Assembly (NCBI RefSeq): GCF_008709575.1
Contig: NZ_VYIK01000023.1
Location: 1 to 49,277 of the forward strand
Reading direction: 5' to 3'
Length of the DNA: 49,277 bases
Origin: Mycobacterium sp.
GTDB lineage: Bacteria; Actinomycetota; Actinomycetes; Mycobacteriales; Mycobacteriaceae
Shown here: positions 42,501 through 49,277 of the stretch, piece by piece
Position numbering within the stretch: the stretch's first letter is position 1
Layout of the letters: each line of letters begins with the position of its first letter
The notes under the pieces: generated by a model
The model's input: only the letters and a program-made list of their open reading frames with translations
Databases searched by the model: none
Told to the model about the DNA's origin: nothing
Program-made: the position numbers and the translations under genes

Positions 42501-43045
42501 ACGTTGCGGGTGTTCAGAATCGCCATGAATACCGACGACAGCCCGTAGAAGATCACCTGCGGCAGCAGCAGATAGGCGAACGCAGCGGTCAGCGCCGCGT
42601 TGACCCGAGGCTCGGGGCCCAGCATCAATCGCACCAGCAGCGGAGCTGCGGCCACCGCCAGCAGCGTGGTCACCAGCAGGAGCGTCGTCGCCAGGGTGAC
42701 CAGTCGGCGCACAAACGCGGCGCCGCCGTCGGCGTCGTCATGTTCGGCCCGGGCCAGCACCGGCACGAAAATCGCGGTGAACGTCGCCTCCAACACCAGT
42801 GCGGCGATGAGGTTGGGCAGCTGGTTGGCCACCGAGAACGCGCTGGACAGCGCCGCGCCCAGGATCGCGGCCAGCAGCACGATTCGGGTGAAACCGGTGA
42901 GTCGGCTGACCAGTGTCGCGAACGCCACGCGCCACGAGCGTGACACGACCGCGGCATCGGAAAGCTGGGGCTGGGGCCGCGGCGCCGGTCGGGACCGCGG
43001 CGATTGCCCCGGGGGCGGGCCGACCCGGCGCTGGACCCGTCTCAT
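39515..43045 (-). CDS. murJ: MurJ (MviN), lipid II flippase with C-terminal pseudokinase, 1176 aa
   Basis: Residues ~30-555 form the MVF flippase with about 14 transmembrane helices (SRLTGFTRIVLLAAILGAAL, NQLPNLIAALVLEATFTAIF). A basic linker contains THTGTHTGTNTG repeats near residue 628. A kinase-like domain (~690-950) lacks the catalytic lysine (VALTF in place of VAIK) and the HRD aspartate (HPSR), so it is a pseudokinase. A transmembrane helix (~970-990) and an extracellular beta domain (~1040-1176) follow. In M. tuberculosis PknB phosphorylates this domain, which then recruits FhaA. The ATG at 43045 follows GAGAAGGA and overlaps the Rv3909 stop. The length is near H37Rv (1184 aa). Confidence 0.95.
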   Translation of the reverse strand: MRRVQRRVGPPPGQSPRSRPAPRPQPQLSDAAVVSRSWRVAFATLVSRLTGFTRIVLLAAILGAALSSAFSVANQLPNLIAALVLEATFTAIFVPVLARAEHDDADGGAAFVRRLVTLATTLLLVTTLLAVAAAPLLVRLMLGPEPRVNAALTAAFAYLLLPQVIFYGLSSVFMAILNTRNVFGPPAWAPVVNNLVAIAALGAYLAVPGQLSVDPVRMGDPKLLVLGIGTTLGVAAQTAVLLAALRRQRISLRPLWGIDERLKRFGTMAAAMVCYVLISQLGLVVGNQIASTAAASGPAIYNYTWLVLMLPFGMIGVTVLTVVMPRLSRNAADDDIDAVLGDLSLATRLTMITLIPTVAFMTVGGPAIGSALFAYGRFGEVDAGYLGAAIRLSAFTLIPYALVLLQLRVFYAREQPWTPIVIIVVITTVKIIASLLAPLVANNRELVAGYLGLANGLGFLAGAIVGYVLLRNALRPPGGHLVGAADVRTILVALAAALVAAMVAHAADRLLGLDVLTVHRGATGSLVRLAVLAVIMAPIMAAIMLRAGVPEARAALVAVRGRLVAVCRTSKPTAGTTARCDRPPGYDLVPYPEPRKSRAPGRYPLHAPVRPGPMEQIVEARKGTHTGTHTGTNTGKGPEVTDGTRDGAVSETASDPAPPRRRAVDPPPHSASRHPAEDIQLVPGASIANGRYRLLVFHGGAPHLRFWQALDTALDRQVALTFVDPDGDLSPDELQEILSRTLRLSHIDKPGIARILDVVRTGYGGLVVAEWIRGGSLQEVANTCPSPIGAARAMHTLAAAAEAAHRAGAALSADHPSRIRVSIEGDVVLAFPATMPDATPEADIRGIGAALYALLVNRWPLPETSGVRSGLAPAERDPSGQPVEPRLIDPDIPFQISAAATRSIQADGGIRSAATLLNLLQQATTVADRTDQLAPVDESPEDAPQPGLLGRSGSATENPYLRHRRNLAIGIGAAVAVLVVALLVLASVLGRIFGDLGAGLDKDRLGLNAPSTSTPSTTRAGGAALPGSIVRPLRATVFSPGGDADNPGQAGLAIDGNPATAWETDTYSDAVPFPGFKSGVGLLLQLPKPTMVSAVTVDLPSTGTKIQIRSSPTPTPAKLEDTTALTQPILMHPGHNAIPVHASSPTSNLLVWISTLGTIDGKSRTAISDVTVTAAA
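41141..41176. repeat. 12-bp tandem repeat inside the murJ linker
   Basis: CCCTGTGTNAGT units occur at 41141-41152, 41153-41164 and 41165-41176 (the last two identical), followed by a diverged fourth. They encode the THTG repeats of the cytoplasmic linker between flippase and pseudokinase. The in-frame period of four residues allows length change without frameshift. Confidence 0.85.
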
Positions 43046-45441
43046 ATCCGGTCCTTCTCGCCGGCGAGGTCCTCCACCCGGCTCGGATCGTCGACCGGCA
43101 CGGTGGGGGCGCGCCGGGGACCCGGATAGGGACGGTCGAGGTCGGCGCGGTCCGGCTGACCGCGAAAGCGGTGCCAAAGCCGGCGTCCGGCCAGCGTCAC
43201 CAGGACCGCCGCCGCGGTCAGGGTGATCGAGAACAGGACTTTGCCGTAGGCGTTGGAATGCACGGACAGCCGTACCGGCTCACCCAGTGCGACGCCATCC
43301 GGGGTGCGCAACGCCACGTCGACGGCGACCCGCTGGGTGAAGTTCACTTCGATCGGCACCCGCAAGGGCAGATAACCGGGTGGGAGCACGATTTCGCCGA
43401 CGTCGGTCACGGTCATGCCGGGCGGGGCGTCGACGTGCAGCCGCACCCGGATCGGCACCGCGAGCCCGTTGTGCAACGCCAGCGGCAGTGGGCTGTGCTC
43501 GGTGGCCAGTGTGTAGGAGCCGCCCGGGTTGACGATCGTCACCGCGCCGAACAGGTCGTCGATGGTGGTGCGGTCGATCTGCAGCTGCGCCTGCGCCCGT
43601 TCGTTGCGGATGTCCGGGGGCTCGGATTGGCTCAACGCCCGAAGCATGTCCTCACGCAGCGGCGCGGTGTAGGCGGCACCGGTCAGGCCGGTCCGGGCAT
43701 CGGTGGTCAACGCCGAGGCCAAGTCGTCCAGCCGGTGCACCGCGACGGCGATCTGGGTGATCACGCTGTCGTCGAAGCGTCCCCGCCCGGCGGGGTCGGC
43801 GGGCACGGATTGGGGCGTGCCGGTCACCGCGGCGGCGTCGGCGATGAGCGCCGGCAGCGGTCGGGGCACCGCCAGTCCGGAGCGGACGGCGGCGGCCAGC
43901 GTCGAGAGGATCATGCCCGCGTCGTCGGAGTGCGGAGACCAGGTCGGCGGCGGTACCAGGATCTCGGTGCGCGGCCGGACGTCGGGGGTCAAGCCGCGCC
44001 ACAGCATCGAGCCCAACGCATCCTGGCGGCGGGCGGTGCGGGAACCATCGCGGATTCGCGACGCCAGCGAAGCGTCCAGGTAGGTGGGCGCCACCGGGTC
44101 GGTGCCGGCCGCGGCCAGCGCGGCGCTCAGGGACGGGTCGAACGGTGCCTCGACCAGGCCCTCGGACACCCGCATCGGTGTGGTGTCGGCGGTGGCCGGT
44201 GATGCGGCCGGCCCGTCGTGCGCGGCCGCGACCACGACCGGGGCGTCGCTGGCGCTCAGCAGATCCACCGTGCGGCGGGTGAGCGAGCCGTCGGCCATCA
44301 CGGTGGCGCCCCGCACCGAACTGATGCCCAGGATCTGGTCGACGACGTCGCCGGTGGTCCTGGTGGCTGTCGCGCTGAGGTTCGGATCGTCGACGCGTTG
44401 TACGGCGTCGAGGTCGGCCTGGGCATACGGAGTCGGCGCCACGCAGATGCGGCGGGCCAGAGCGCGTAACCGCTGCAGCCAACCGGTCGCGGCGGCCTGG
44501 CCGATGCCCGGGTGCGTCGGTGTGCCGGGGCCCGCGTTGTCCGGAGAGTCGGCGACGACGTAACCACTGGTCATCGCGTTCACGGTGACCAGCAGGTCCG
44601 GGTCCACGGCCAAGCACAGCGAGCGGCCGACGGCGCCGTCCGGGTCGACTTCGCGCCCGGTGGCGAACTCTGCTGCCGACAGCAGGGTGTCCAGCCGGCC
44701 GCCGGTGGCCAGCGAGGTGGCCAGCTCGTCGTCGATCAGCCGGACCGGCATTGTTCCGCCCGGTAGGCCGGGAATCAACCGTGGCCGGGCGGCCAGCGGC
44801 CACAGCATCGTGAGCTGTACGGGATTGGAGGTGTCGGGGGCCACGACGGAGCCCAGCGCGTCGGCGGAGCGGTCGGCGGGATTGGCCGGTACCCCCATCA
44901 CCGGGAGCAGGAACCGGGCGTTGTCGAGCCGGGCGGGGTCACCGTAGTCGGGGGTTCCGTTGACGTTGACCAGCAGCGGGTAAACACCGGGACGGTGGAT
45001 GCCCAGCGACGGTCCGGTGAGCGAGCGCAGTGGAGCCGACAACGTGAACCCGGCCTGCTGACCACGCTGGAGTTCGCCGGCCACCGTGCGGAAGTCGGCG
45101 ACGGGCTGGTACTGGGTGGTGCCGCCGGTGAGAGTGCCACGCAGCCCTGCCGGCGACTGTACCGGCGCGGCGTGCTCCAGGCGGACCATGACGTCACGGA
45201 CCGGCCGGTCGCCCACATTGGTGACCGTGCCGGTGACGGTGACGACGGCATCACTGGTGGTGGTGACCACGTCGGGGGTTACTTCGTCGATGCGGGCCTG
45301 CACGAACGGCGTGCCGCTGGGTTCGTCGCCGGCGGCCCGCGGCACGGCGGGAAGCGTGAACGCAGCGCCCAGGCCGGCCAGGACGCCGGCCGCTGCGGCG
45401 AGGGGCAGCACGACGGCCCGCCGGAGCCGCGAGGCGGTCAC
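43042..45441 (-). CDS. Large membrane-anchored exported protein (Rv3909 homolog, DUF6049 type), 799 aa
   Basis: An N-terminal signal peptide ([22 protein letters not shown], ~7-28) is followed by a large extracytoplasmic region with beta-rich ends, and a C-terminal transmembrane helix (~735-757, [18 protein letters not shown]) with a basic cytoplasmic tail. It matches Rv3909 (802 aa), conserved between mutT4 and murJ in mycobacteria; the family is found next to murJ in many actinobacteria, which suggests a part in lipid II or wall-precursor export. Both junctions are coupled: its GTG overlaps the mutT4 stop (GTGA) and its stop overlaps the murJ ATG (ATGA). No enzymatic motif is seen. Confidence 0.87.
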   Translation of the reverse strand: MTASRLRRAVVLPLAAAAGVLAGLGAAFTLPAVPRAAGDEPSGTPFVQARIDEVTPDVVTTTSDAVVTVTGTVTNVGDRPVRDVMVRLEHAAPVQSPAGLRGTLTGGTTQYQPVADFRTVAGELQRGQQAGFTLSAPLRSLTGPSLGIHRPGVYPLLVNVNGTPDYGDPARLDNARFLLPVMGVPANPADRSADALGSVVAPDTSNPVQLTMLWPLAARPRLIPGLPGGTMPVRLIDDELATSLATGGRLDTLLSAAEFATGREVDPDGAVGRSLCLAVDPDLLVTVNAMTSGYVVADSPDNAGPGTPTHPGIGQAAATGWLQRLRALARRICVAPTPYAQADLDAVQRVDDPNLSATATRTTGDVVDQILGISSVRGATVMADGSLTRRTVDLLSASDAPVVVAAAHDGPAASPATADTTPMRVSEGLVEAPFDPSLSAALAAAGTDPVAPTYLDASLASRIRDGSRTARRQDALGSMLWRGLTPDVRPRTEILVPPPTWSPHSDDAGMILSTLAAAVRSGLAVPRPLPALIADAAAVTGTPQSVPADPAGRGRFDDSVITQIAVAVHRLDDLASALTTDARTGLTGAAYTAPLREDMLRALSQSEPPDIRNERAQAQLQIDRTTIDDLFGAVTIVNPGGSYTLATEHSPLPLALHNGLAVPIRVRLHVDAPPGMTVTDVGEIVLPPGYLPLRVPIEVNFTQRVAVDVALRTPDGVALGEPVRLSVHSNAYGKVLFSITLTAAAVLVTLAGRRLWHRFRGQPDRADLDRPYPGPRRAPTVPVDDPSRVEDLAGEKDRI

Positions 45442-46187
45442 GGCGCTGGACCGCGACCGTTCTTTCGGCCCGGCGCAGGTTCATCGAGACGGGCATCCAG
45501 ACGAGCAGCGTTAGTCCGCGAATGGGTTTGCGGCCGTCGCCGCGGCGCGGACGGGGGCAGCGGGGGCAACGCGGTCGGACCGCCGGCCCGCAGCTTGTCG
45601 ATCAGCTCGTCGGCCACCTCGGCCAGCCGGCGCTCGTCGGCGTAGGCCAGTCGGGCGGGCAGCTCGTGGATCGGCACCCAGGCGACCGCGGCGACCTCCA
45701 GGTCGTCGTCACACAGCTCGCCGCCCGAGCACCGCATCAGGTAGTGATGCACGGTCTTGTGCACCCGCCGCCCGTCGGTGACGAACCAATAGTCGATGCT
45801 GCCCAAAGCGGCCAGCACGCTGCCCTGGATGCCGGTCTCCTCGGCGACTTCCCGGATCGCGGTCTGCTCGGCGGTTTCGCCGAGTTCGATGTGGCCTTTG
45901 GGCAGCGACCACAAGATCCGGCCACGACGGTCGACCCGACCGATCAGCGCGGCGACCTGATTCTCGCGGGGCCCCTCGATGCCGTTGATCACCAGCCCGC
46001 CCGCCGAGGTCTCGTGCACGGTGCGCAGCGCGTTGGGCTCGTGGCGGGCGCCGCGGGAACGGCGCGGCTTTGCCGGGCCGGCGGCTGCGGTGGTGTCGGT
46101 GTGGTTTTCCGCCGATTCCCGGGCAGCACGCCGGACCCGGCGCCTGCCCCGGCGCCGACGCGGTTTGGCTTGATCGCCGTCGGACAC
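45438..46187 (-). CDS. mutT4: MutT4-type Nudix hydrolase, 249 aa
   Basis: The Nudix box G98[22 protein letters not shown] (98-120) is complete, with the catalytic REVAEE. The N-terminal ~50 residues and C-terminal ~40 residues are basic, Arg/Pro-rich and probably disordered. It matches Rv3908 (248 aa). Nudix enzymes remove diphosphates from nucleotide derivatives; a mutation-avoidance role has been proposed. GTG at 46187 is the first in-frame start and gives the conserved length. It heads the mutT4-Rv3909-murJ unit and is divergent from pcnA (133 bp). Confidence 0.9.
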   Translation of the reverse strand: MSDGDQAKPRRRRGRRRVRRAARESAENHTDTTAAAGPAKPRRSRGARHEPNALRTVHETSAGGLVINGIEGPRENQVAALIGRVDRRGRILWSLPKGHIELGETAEQTAIREVAEETGIQGSVLAALGSIDYWFVTDGRRVHKTVHHYLMRCSGGELCDDDLEVAAVAWVPIHELPARLAYADERRLAEVADELIDKLRAGGPTALPPLPPSAPRRRPQTHSRTNAARLDARLDEPAPGRKNGRGPAP

Positions 46188-46306
46188 CTATGCGATATTA
46201 GCTGGCACGCCTGGGTGTTCCCGGGTGCACTCGCCGGATCGTGCTGGATTGCCCAACCCTGACTGCTTGGCGGGCCTTGGGTGCGCCGCGCGGTGGTGCG
46301 CCGGAC

Positions 46307-46312
46307 TAGGCT
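46307..46312 (+). promoter_or_regulatory. Putative -10 element of pcnA, leaderless start
   Basis: TAGGCT (TANNNT) lies eight bases before the GTG at 46321, and no ribosome-binding site is visible. Transcription would begin at or next to the start codon. No convincing -35 hexamer was found. Confidence 0.35.
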
Positions 46313-46320
46313 CATCGAAC

Positions 46321-47763
46321 GTGCCCGAAACCGCCCAGGACGCCGATCTGCTGACCGCGGCCGCCGTGGCGCTCAACAGGTATGCCGGCCTGTTGCGCGA
46401 ACTCGGCTCGCTGTTCGCCGCGGCCGGCCACCAGCTGTACCTGGTGGGCGGATCGGTGCGGGACGCGCTGTTGGGGCGGCTGAGCCCGGATCTGGACTTC
46501 GCCACCGATGCCCGCCCGCAGCAGATTCAGACCGTCGTGCGGACCTGGGCCGACGCCATGTGGGACACCGGGATCGAGTTCGGCACAGTGGGCGTCGGCA
46601 AGGGCGAGCATCGGCTGGAGATCACGACGTTTCGGGCTGACCGCTACGACCGGGTGTCGCGCAAACCCGAGGTGCGCTTCGGGCACCTGCTCGAAGAGGA
46701 CTTGGTGCGCCGCGATTTCAGCGTGAACGCCATGGCGGTACGGATCACCGCCGCCGGCGCGGGCGAATTCATCGATCCCCTGGGCGGTTTGGCGGCACTG
46801 CGCGCCGGGGTTCTGGACACGCCGGCGCCGCCGGCTGAGTCGTTCGGCGACGATCCGCTGCGGATGCTGCGCGCGGCGCGGTTCGTCTCGCAGCTCGGCC
46901 TCGCGGTCGCGCCGCGGGTGCGGGCCGCGATCGAGGAGATGGCGCCGGAACTGGCCCGGATCACCCCCGAACGGGTGGCCGCGGAATTGGACAAGCTGCT
47001 GCTGGGCAATGATCCCGTCGCCGGGATCGAGCTGCTGGTGAGCACCGGCATGGGTGCGGTGGTGTTGCCCGAGGTCGGCGCCATGCAGATGGCGATCGAC
47101 GAGCACCACCAGCACAAAGACGTCTACCGGCATTCGCTCACCGTGCTGCGGCAGGCGATCCGACTGGAGGACGAGGGACCGGACCTGGTGTTGCGGTGGG
47201 CCGCGTTGCTGCACGACATCGGTAAACCGGCCACCCGCCGCCACGAACCCGACGGCGGGGTGAGCTTTCACCACCACGAGGTCGTCGGCGCCAAGATGGC
47301 GCGCAAGCGGTTGCGGGCCCTGAAGTACCCCAGGCAGATGGTCGACGACGTCTCCCAGCTGGTGTATCTGCACCTGCGCTTCCACGGCTACGGCGAGGGC
47401 AGGTGGACCGACTCGGCCGTGCGCCGCTACGTCACCGACGCCGGCCCGTTGCTGGGCAGACTGCACAAGTTGGTGCGCGCCGACTGCACCACCCGCAATA
47501 GGCGGCGGGCGGCGCTGCTGCAGGCCAACTACGACGACCTCGAGGCCAGGATCGCCGAGCTGGCCGCCCGGGAAGACCTGGCCCGGGTGCGCCCCGATCT
47601 GGACGGCAACGAGATCATGGCCCTGCTGGGGATCCCGCCGGGCCCGCAGGTCGGCGAGGCGTGGCGCTACCTCAAAGAACTGCGGCTGGACCGCGGGCCG
47701 CTGTCGCGCGAGGAGGCGACTGCCGAGCTGCTGGCCTGGTGGCACGCGCGCGGGAACCGGTAG
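46321..47763 (+). CDS. pcnA: PcnA, CCA tRNA nucleotidyltransferase, 480 aa
   Basis: The nucleotidyltransferase head has GGSVRD (43-48), the metal-binding DLD (57-59) and RRDFSVNAMA (~129-138). The neck follows, then a C-terminal HD domain with LLHDIGKP (~296-303) and HHHEVVGA. It adds or repairs the 3' CCA of tRNAs, which is needed here because tRNA-Leu and tRNA-Ala lack an encoded CCA. The length equals Rv3907c (480 aa). GTG at 46321 is chosen for the conserved start VPETAQDADLL; no in-frame upstream codon is conserved. It is transcribed away from mutT4. Confidence 0.95.
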   Translation: MPETAQDADLLTAAAVALNRYAGLLRELGSLFAAAGHQLYLVGGSVRDALLGRLSPDLDFATDARPQQIQTVVRTWADAMWDTGIEFGTVGVGKGEHRLEITTFRADRYDRVSRKPEVRFGHLLEEDLVRRDFSVNAMAVRITAAGAGEFIDPLGGLAALRAGVLDTPAPPAESFGDDPLRMLRAARFVSQLGLAVAPRVRAAIEEMAPELARITPERVAAELDKLLLGNDPVAGIELLVSTGMGAVVLPEVGAMQMAIDEHHQHKDVYRHSLTVLRQAIRLEDEGPDLVLRWAALLHDIGKPATRRHEPDGGVSFHHHEVVGAKMARKRLRALKYPRQMVDDVSQLVYLHLRFHGYGEGRWTDSAVRRYVTDAGPLLGRLHKLVRADCTTRNRRRAALLQANYDDLEARIAELAAREDLARVRPDLDGNEIMALLGIPPGPQVGEAWRYLKELRLDRGPLSREEATAELLAWWHARGNR

Positions 47764-47786
47764 CGGCGCCGCGGCGTCTCACTGGC

Positions 47787-48302
47787 ATGGACTACTGCCT
47801 GGCCACCGGCGAGGGTGCGGCGACGATCTGGACCGCGCAACCCGACCTCGACCTCGATGGCGACGGCCGGTTCGACGCGGTCGGGATGGATTTCGACGGC
47901 GACGGCCGGCGCGACGACGCCCTGGCCGACCTGGACGGCGACGGCATTGCCGACCACGCCGTGCTCGATCTCGACCACGACGGGACCCCGGAGACCTCCT
48001 TCACCGACGACGGCTCGGGTACCTGGGCGGTGCCGGCCGATCGGGGCGGGCGGCTGCGCTGGTGGGGGCTGGACGGCGCCGAACACACCGGGGGGCCGCT
48101 GGTCGACTTCGACGGCGACGGTGCCGCCGACGACCGGCTGTTCGACACCAACGGCGACGGGCTGGCCGACCGGGTGATCGGTCGCGGCGATGGCGGAGTG
48201 CGCGGTTACGTCGACACCGACGGTGACGGGCGCTGGGACGTCGAGCTCGTCGACCGCGACGGGGACGGCACCGCGGACGCGGCCAGCAGCCTGCGTGCCT
48301 AA
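47787..48302 (+). CDS. Asp/Gly-repeat (DxDGDG) protein, Rv3906c homolog, 171 aa
   Basis: At least nine DxDGDG- or DxDxDG-type loops (DLDGDGRFDAVGMDFDGDG is typical) are spread over the length, resembling the calcium-binding loops of thrombospondin type 3 or dockerin repeats. The protein is very acidic. There is no signal peptide; the N-terminus is MDYCLATGEGAATIW. It matches Rv3906c (169 aa), which sits beside the esxEF-cpnT locus in M. tuberculosis. The ATG at 47787 begins 23 bp after pcnA and is probably co-transcribed. Calcium binding is inferred from the motif. Its usual downstream neighbour esxF is absent here. Confidence 0.8.
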   Translation: MDYCLATGEGAATIWTAQPDLDLDGDGRFDAVGMDFDGDGRRDDALADLDGDGIADHAVLDLDHDGTPETSFTDDGSGTWAVPADRGGRLRWWGLDGAEHTGGPLVDFDGDGAADDRLFDTNGDGLADRVIGRGDGGVRGYVDTDGDGRWDVELVDRDGDGTADAASSLRA

Positions 48303-48343
48303 ACCTAACCTGCAGGCGAAGGCCCTAAACCTCCTCATACCGT

Positions 48344-49221
48344 TTAGAACAGGCCCGAGAAGTCGGCCGAAATCGCACTGAGCGCATTCGTGATGACGTC
48401 GTATTCGAATCCGGCCGCCAGCGTGCCCAGCGCGGTGTTAGCCGCGATCGGCAAGCCGAGGGCGTCCAGCAGGTTTCCGTTGCTCAAGTTGTCGGTGAAC
48501 AGGGTCAGATCGTAGTCCGGGAGACTGGTGAGCAGGGCATTGACGATGTCGGCAGTCGGCAGCAGCGTGGAATAAGCCGAGGAGGCAGCGCTCGAGAAGG
48601 CGTCGACGATGTCGGTGAGCGTCGCCATGGGATTACTGATGTCGGCCGACAATGCACTCATGAGGTCTAACAGGCTGGGCAGCGACGACGATGCGCCCGA
48701 CGGCAACAACACAGCCGGATTTGCCAGATCGGCCTCGAAGGCTTTGATACCGCTTTCCGTGTCGGTGGCGAGGGTGCTCAAGACGGTTTGCAGGCCGTGC
48801 AGGGGTCGACCGCCGAGTCCATCGACCCTGGCAAGAGAGTCGCGGTGGCGATCTGCTCGGCCGTCGGGCCGCTGCCGTCGACGCCGCCGTCGAGATAGGT
48901 GTCGTGGATCTCCGCGATACCCAAAAACGCGTTGAGGTCGGACAGGAAGTCGATCGGGTAGCGCGGGAAGTCGGCGTAGCCGTCGTATTCCAGCGTGTAG
49001 ATCGAGGTGATGTAGTCGTCGGACGGGGTCGCCCCGTCGAAGCTGAACCCCAGGCTCGGCAGGTTCGGCTGCAGGTCGGTTGTCTGACCCGACGTCGTCT
49101 CGAAGCCGGCGAAGCGTTCCAGCAGCCCGCCATTGGGGTTGCTGGGGTCACCGATCAGCAGGAAATCCAGACCGGAGTCCGGCTCCGGGATCCCGCTGGG
49201 GTCGAGCTGCTGCATTACCAA
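48344..49221 (-). pseudogene. 5'-truncated, frameshifted PE-PPE-domain protein remnant
   Basis: Two overlapping frames (48778-49221 and 48344-48781) together give the C-terminal half of a PE-PPE (PF08237-type) mycobacterial protein. The first contains QQLDPSGIPEPDSGLDF, LIGDPSNPNGGLLERF and YDGYADFPRYP; the second contains STLLPTADIVNALLTSLPDYD and AAGFEYDVI. The second frame is readable upstream as VDGLGGRPLHGLQTVLSTLATD, so a single-base shift near 48825-48835 splits the gene. Upstream of 49221 in-frame TAA stops appear at once (49250-49254 on the minus strand), so the PE/PPE module and the front of the hydrolase domain, with the catalytic serine, are missing. The second frame has only a TTG start and no clear ribosome-binding site. 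A sequencing error could explain the shift but not the missing 5' part. Confidence 0.75.
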
Positions 49222-49277
49222 GCTAGTGTCCCGCGCCGTTAATTCGTTTTATTAATCTTCCAATGGACTCCAGGATC
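49222..49277. other. AT-richer junction sequence at the window edge
   Basis: The last ~55 bp (TTAATTCGTTTTATTAATC and flanks) are much richer in A and T than the rest of the window and begin exactly where PE-PPE homology stops. This could be the end of a mobile element or another insertion that removed the 5' part of the gene. Too little sequence is present to name it. Confidence 0.4.

Noticed and set aside
48344..48781. Separate 145-residue gene starting with TTG at 48781
   Set aside because: The PE-PPE-like sequence continues upstream of the TTG in the same frame, so this is a piece of a split gene rather than an independent one.

Overview
This window is the chromosomal replication-origin region of a Mycobacterium, most likely a slow-growing non-tuberculous species. 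It is GC-rich and reads in the opposite orientation to the M. tuberculosis H37Rv map: dnaA lies on the minus strand. Gene content and order match H37Rv Rv0028 down to Rv0001, then Rv3924 down to Rv3906. 'Rv' numbers below name the recognised M. tuberculosis counterparts, from memory of those proteins. The species was not determined. The empty gyrA intein site argues against M. xenopi and other species that carry a GyrA intein.

Layout, left to right. (1) 1-4511: an accessory block on the minus strand holds an HTH regulator (Rv0023 type), an NlpC/P60 hydrolase (Rv0024), two related DUF4226-type proteins (Rv0025, Rv0026), an EspC/DUF2580-like protein (Rv0027) and a small Rv0028-type protein. whiB5 is divergent from it. 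(2) 5069-5644: a gene-free stretch with a nested hairpin and a short direct repeat, where H37Rv has Rv0021c, followed by tRNA-Leu(CAG). (3) 5898-16427: the cell-wall and phosphosignalling cluster fhaA, fhaB, pstP, rodA, pbpA, pknA, pknB and trpG, with six of the seven junctions inside fhaB-pknB and its flanks closely spaced and most start/stop codons overlapping. (4) 16421-20294: division and envelope genes (DUF881 protein, crgA, PH-like protein, ppiA, cwsA), tRNA-Ala, tRNA-Ile and the DUF3566 protein Rv0007. (5) 20344-30114: gyrA, gyrB, dciA-like, recF, dnaN, oriC, dnaA. (6) 30348-35852: rpmH, rnpA, yidD, yidC, jag, rsmG, parA, parB, with two exact parS sites. (7) 36035-48302: GNAT-like Rv3916c, cwlM, an Rv3912-like protein, sigM, murJ with a pseudokinase, Rv3909, mutT4, pcnA and an Asp-rich repeat protein. 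(8) 48344-49277: a 5'-truncated, frameshifted PE-PPE remnant next to AT-richer DNA.

The genes form three cooperating modules. The origin module covers initiation (DnaA, oriC), clamp and helicase loading (DnaN, DciA), topology (GyrAB) and segregation (ParAB, parS). The cell-wall module is phosphorylation-controlled: PknA, PknB and PstP act on targets including FhaA, CwlM and the MurJ pseudokinase, with RodA and PbpA as synthases and CrgA and CwsA at the septum or pole. The third is RNA and membrane-protein biogenesis (rpmH, rnpA, yidD, yidC, jag).

Compared with H37Rv, the main differences are: trpG is in tandem with pknB rather than convergent; trxB2-trxC are missing between cwlM and the Rv3912-like gene; the Rv3912-like protein has lost most of its cytoplasmic part; Rv0021c is absent; and both window ends differ. 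No CRISPR array, prophage or complete insertion sequence was seen.
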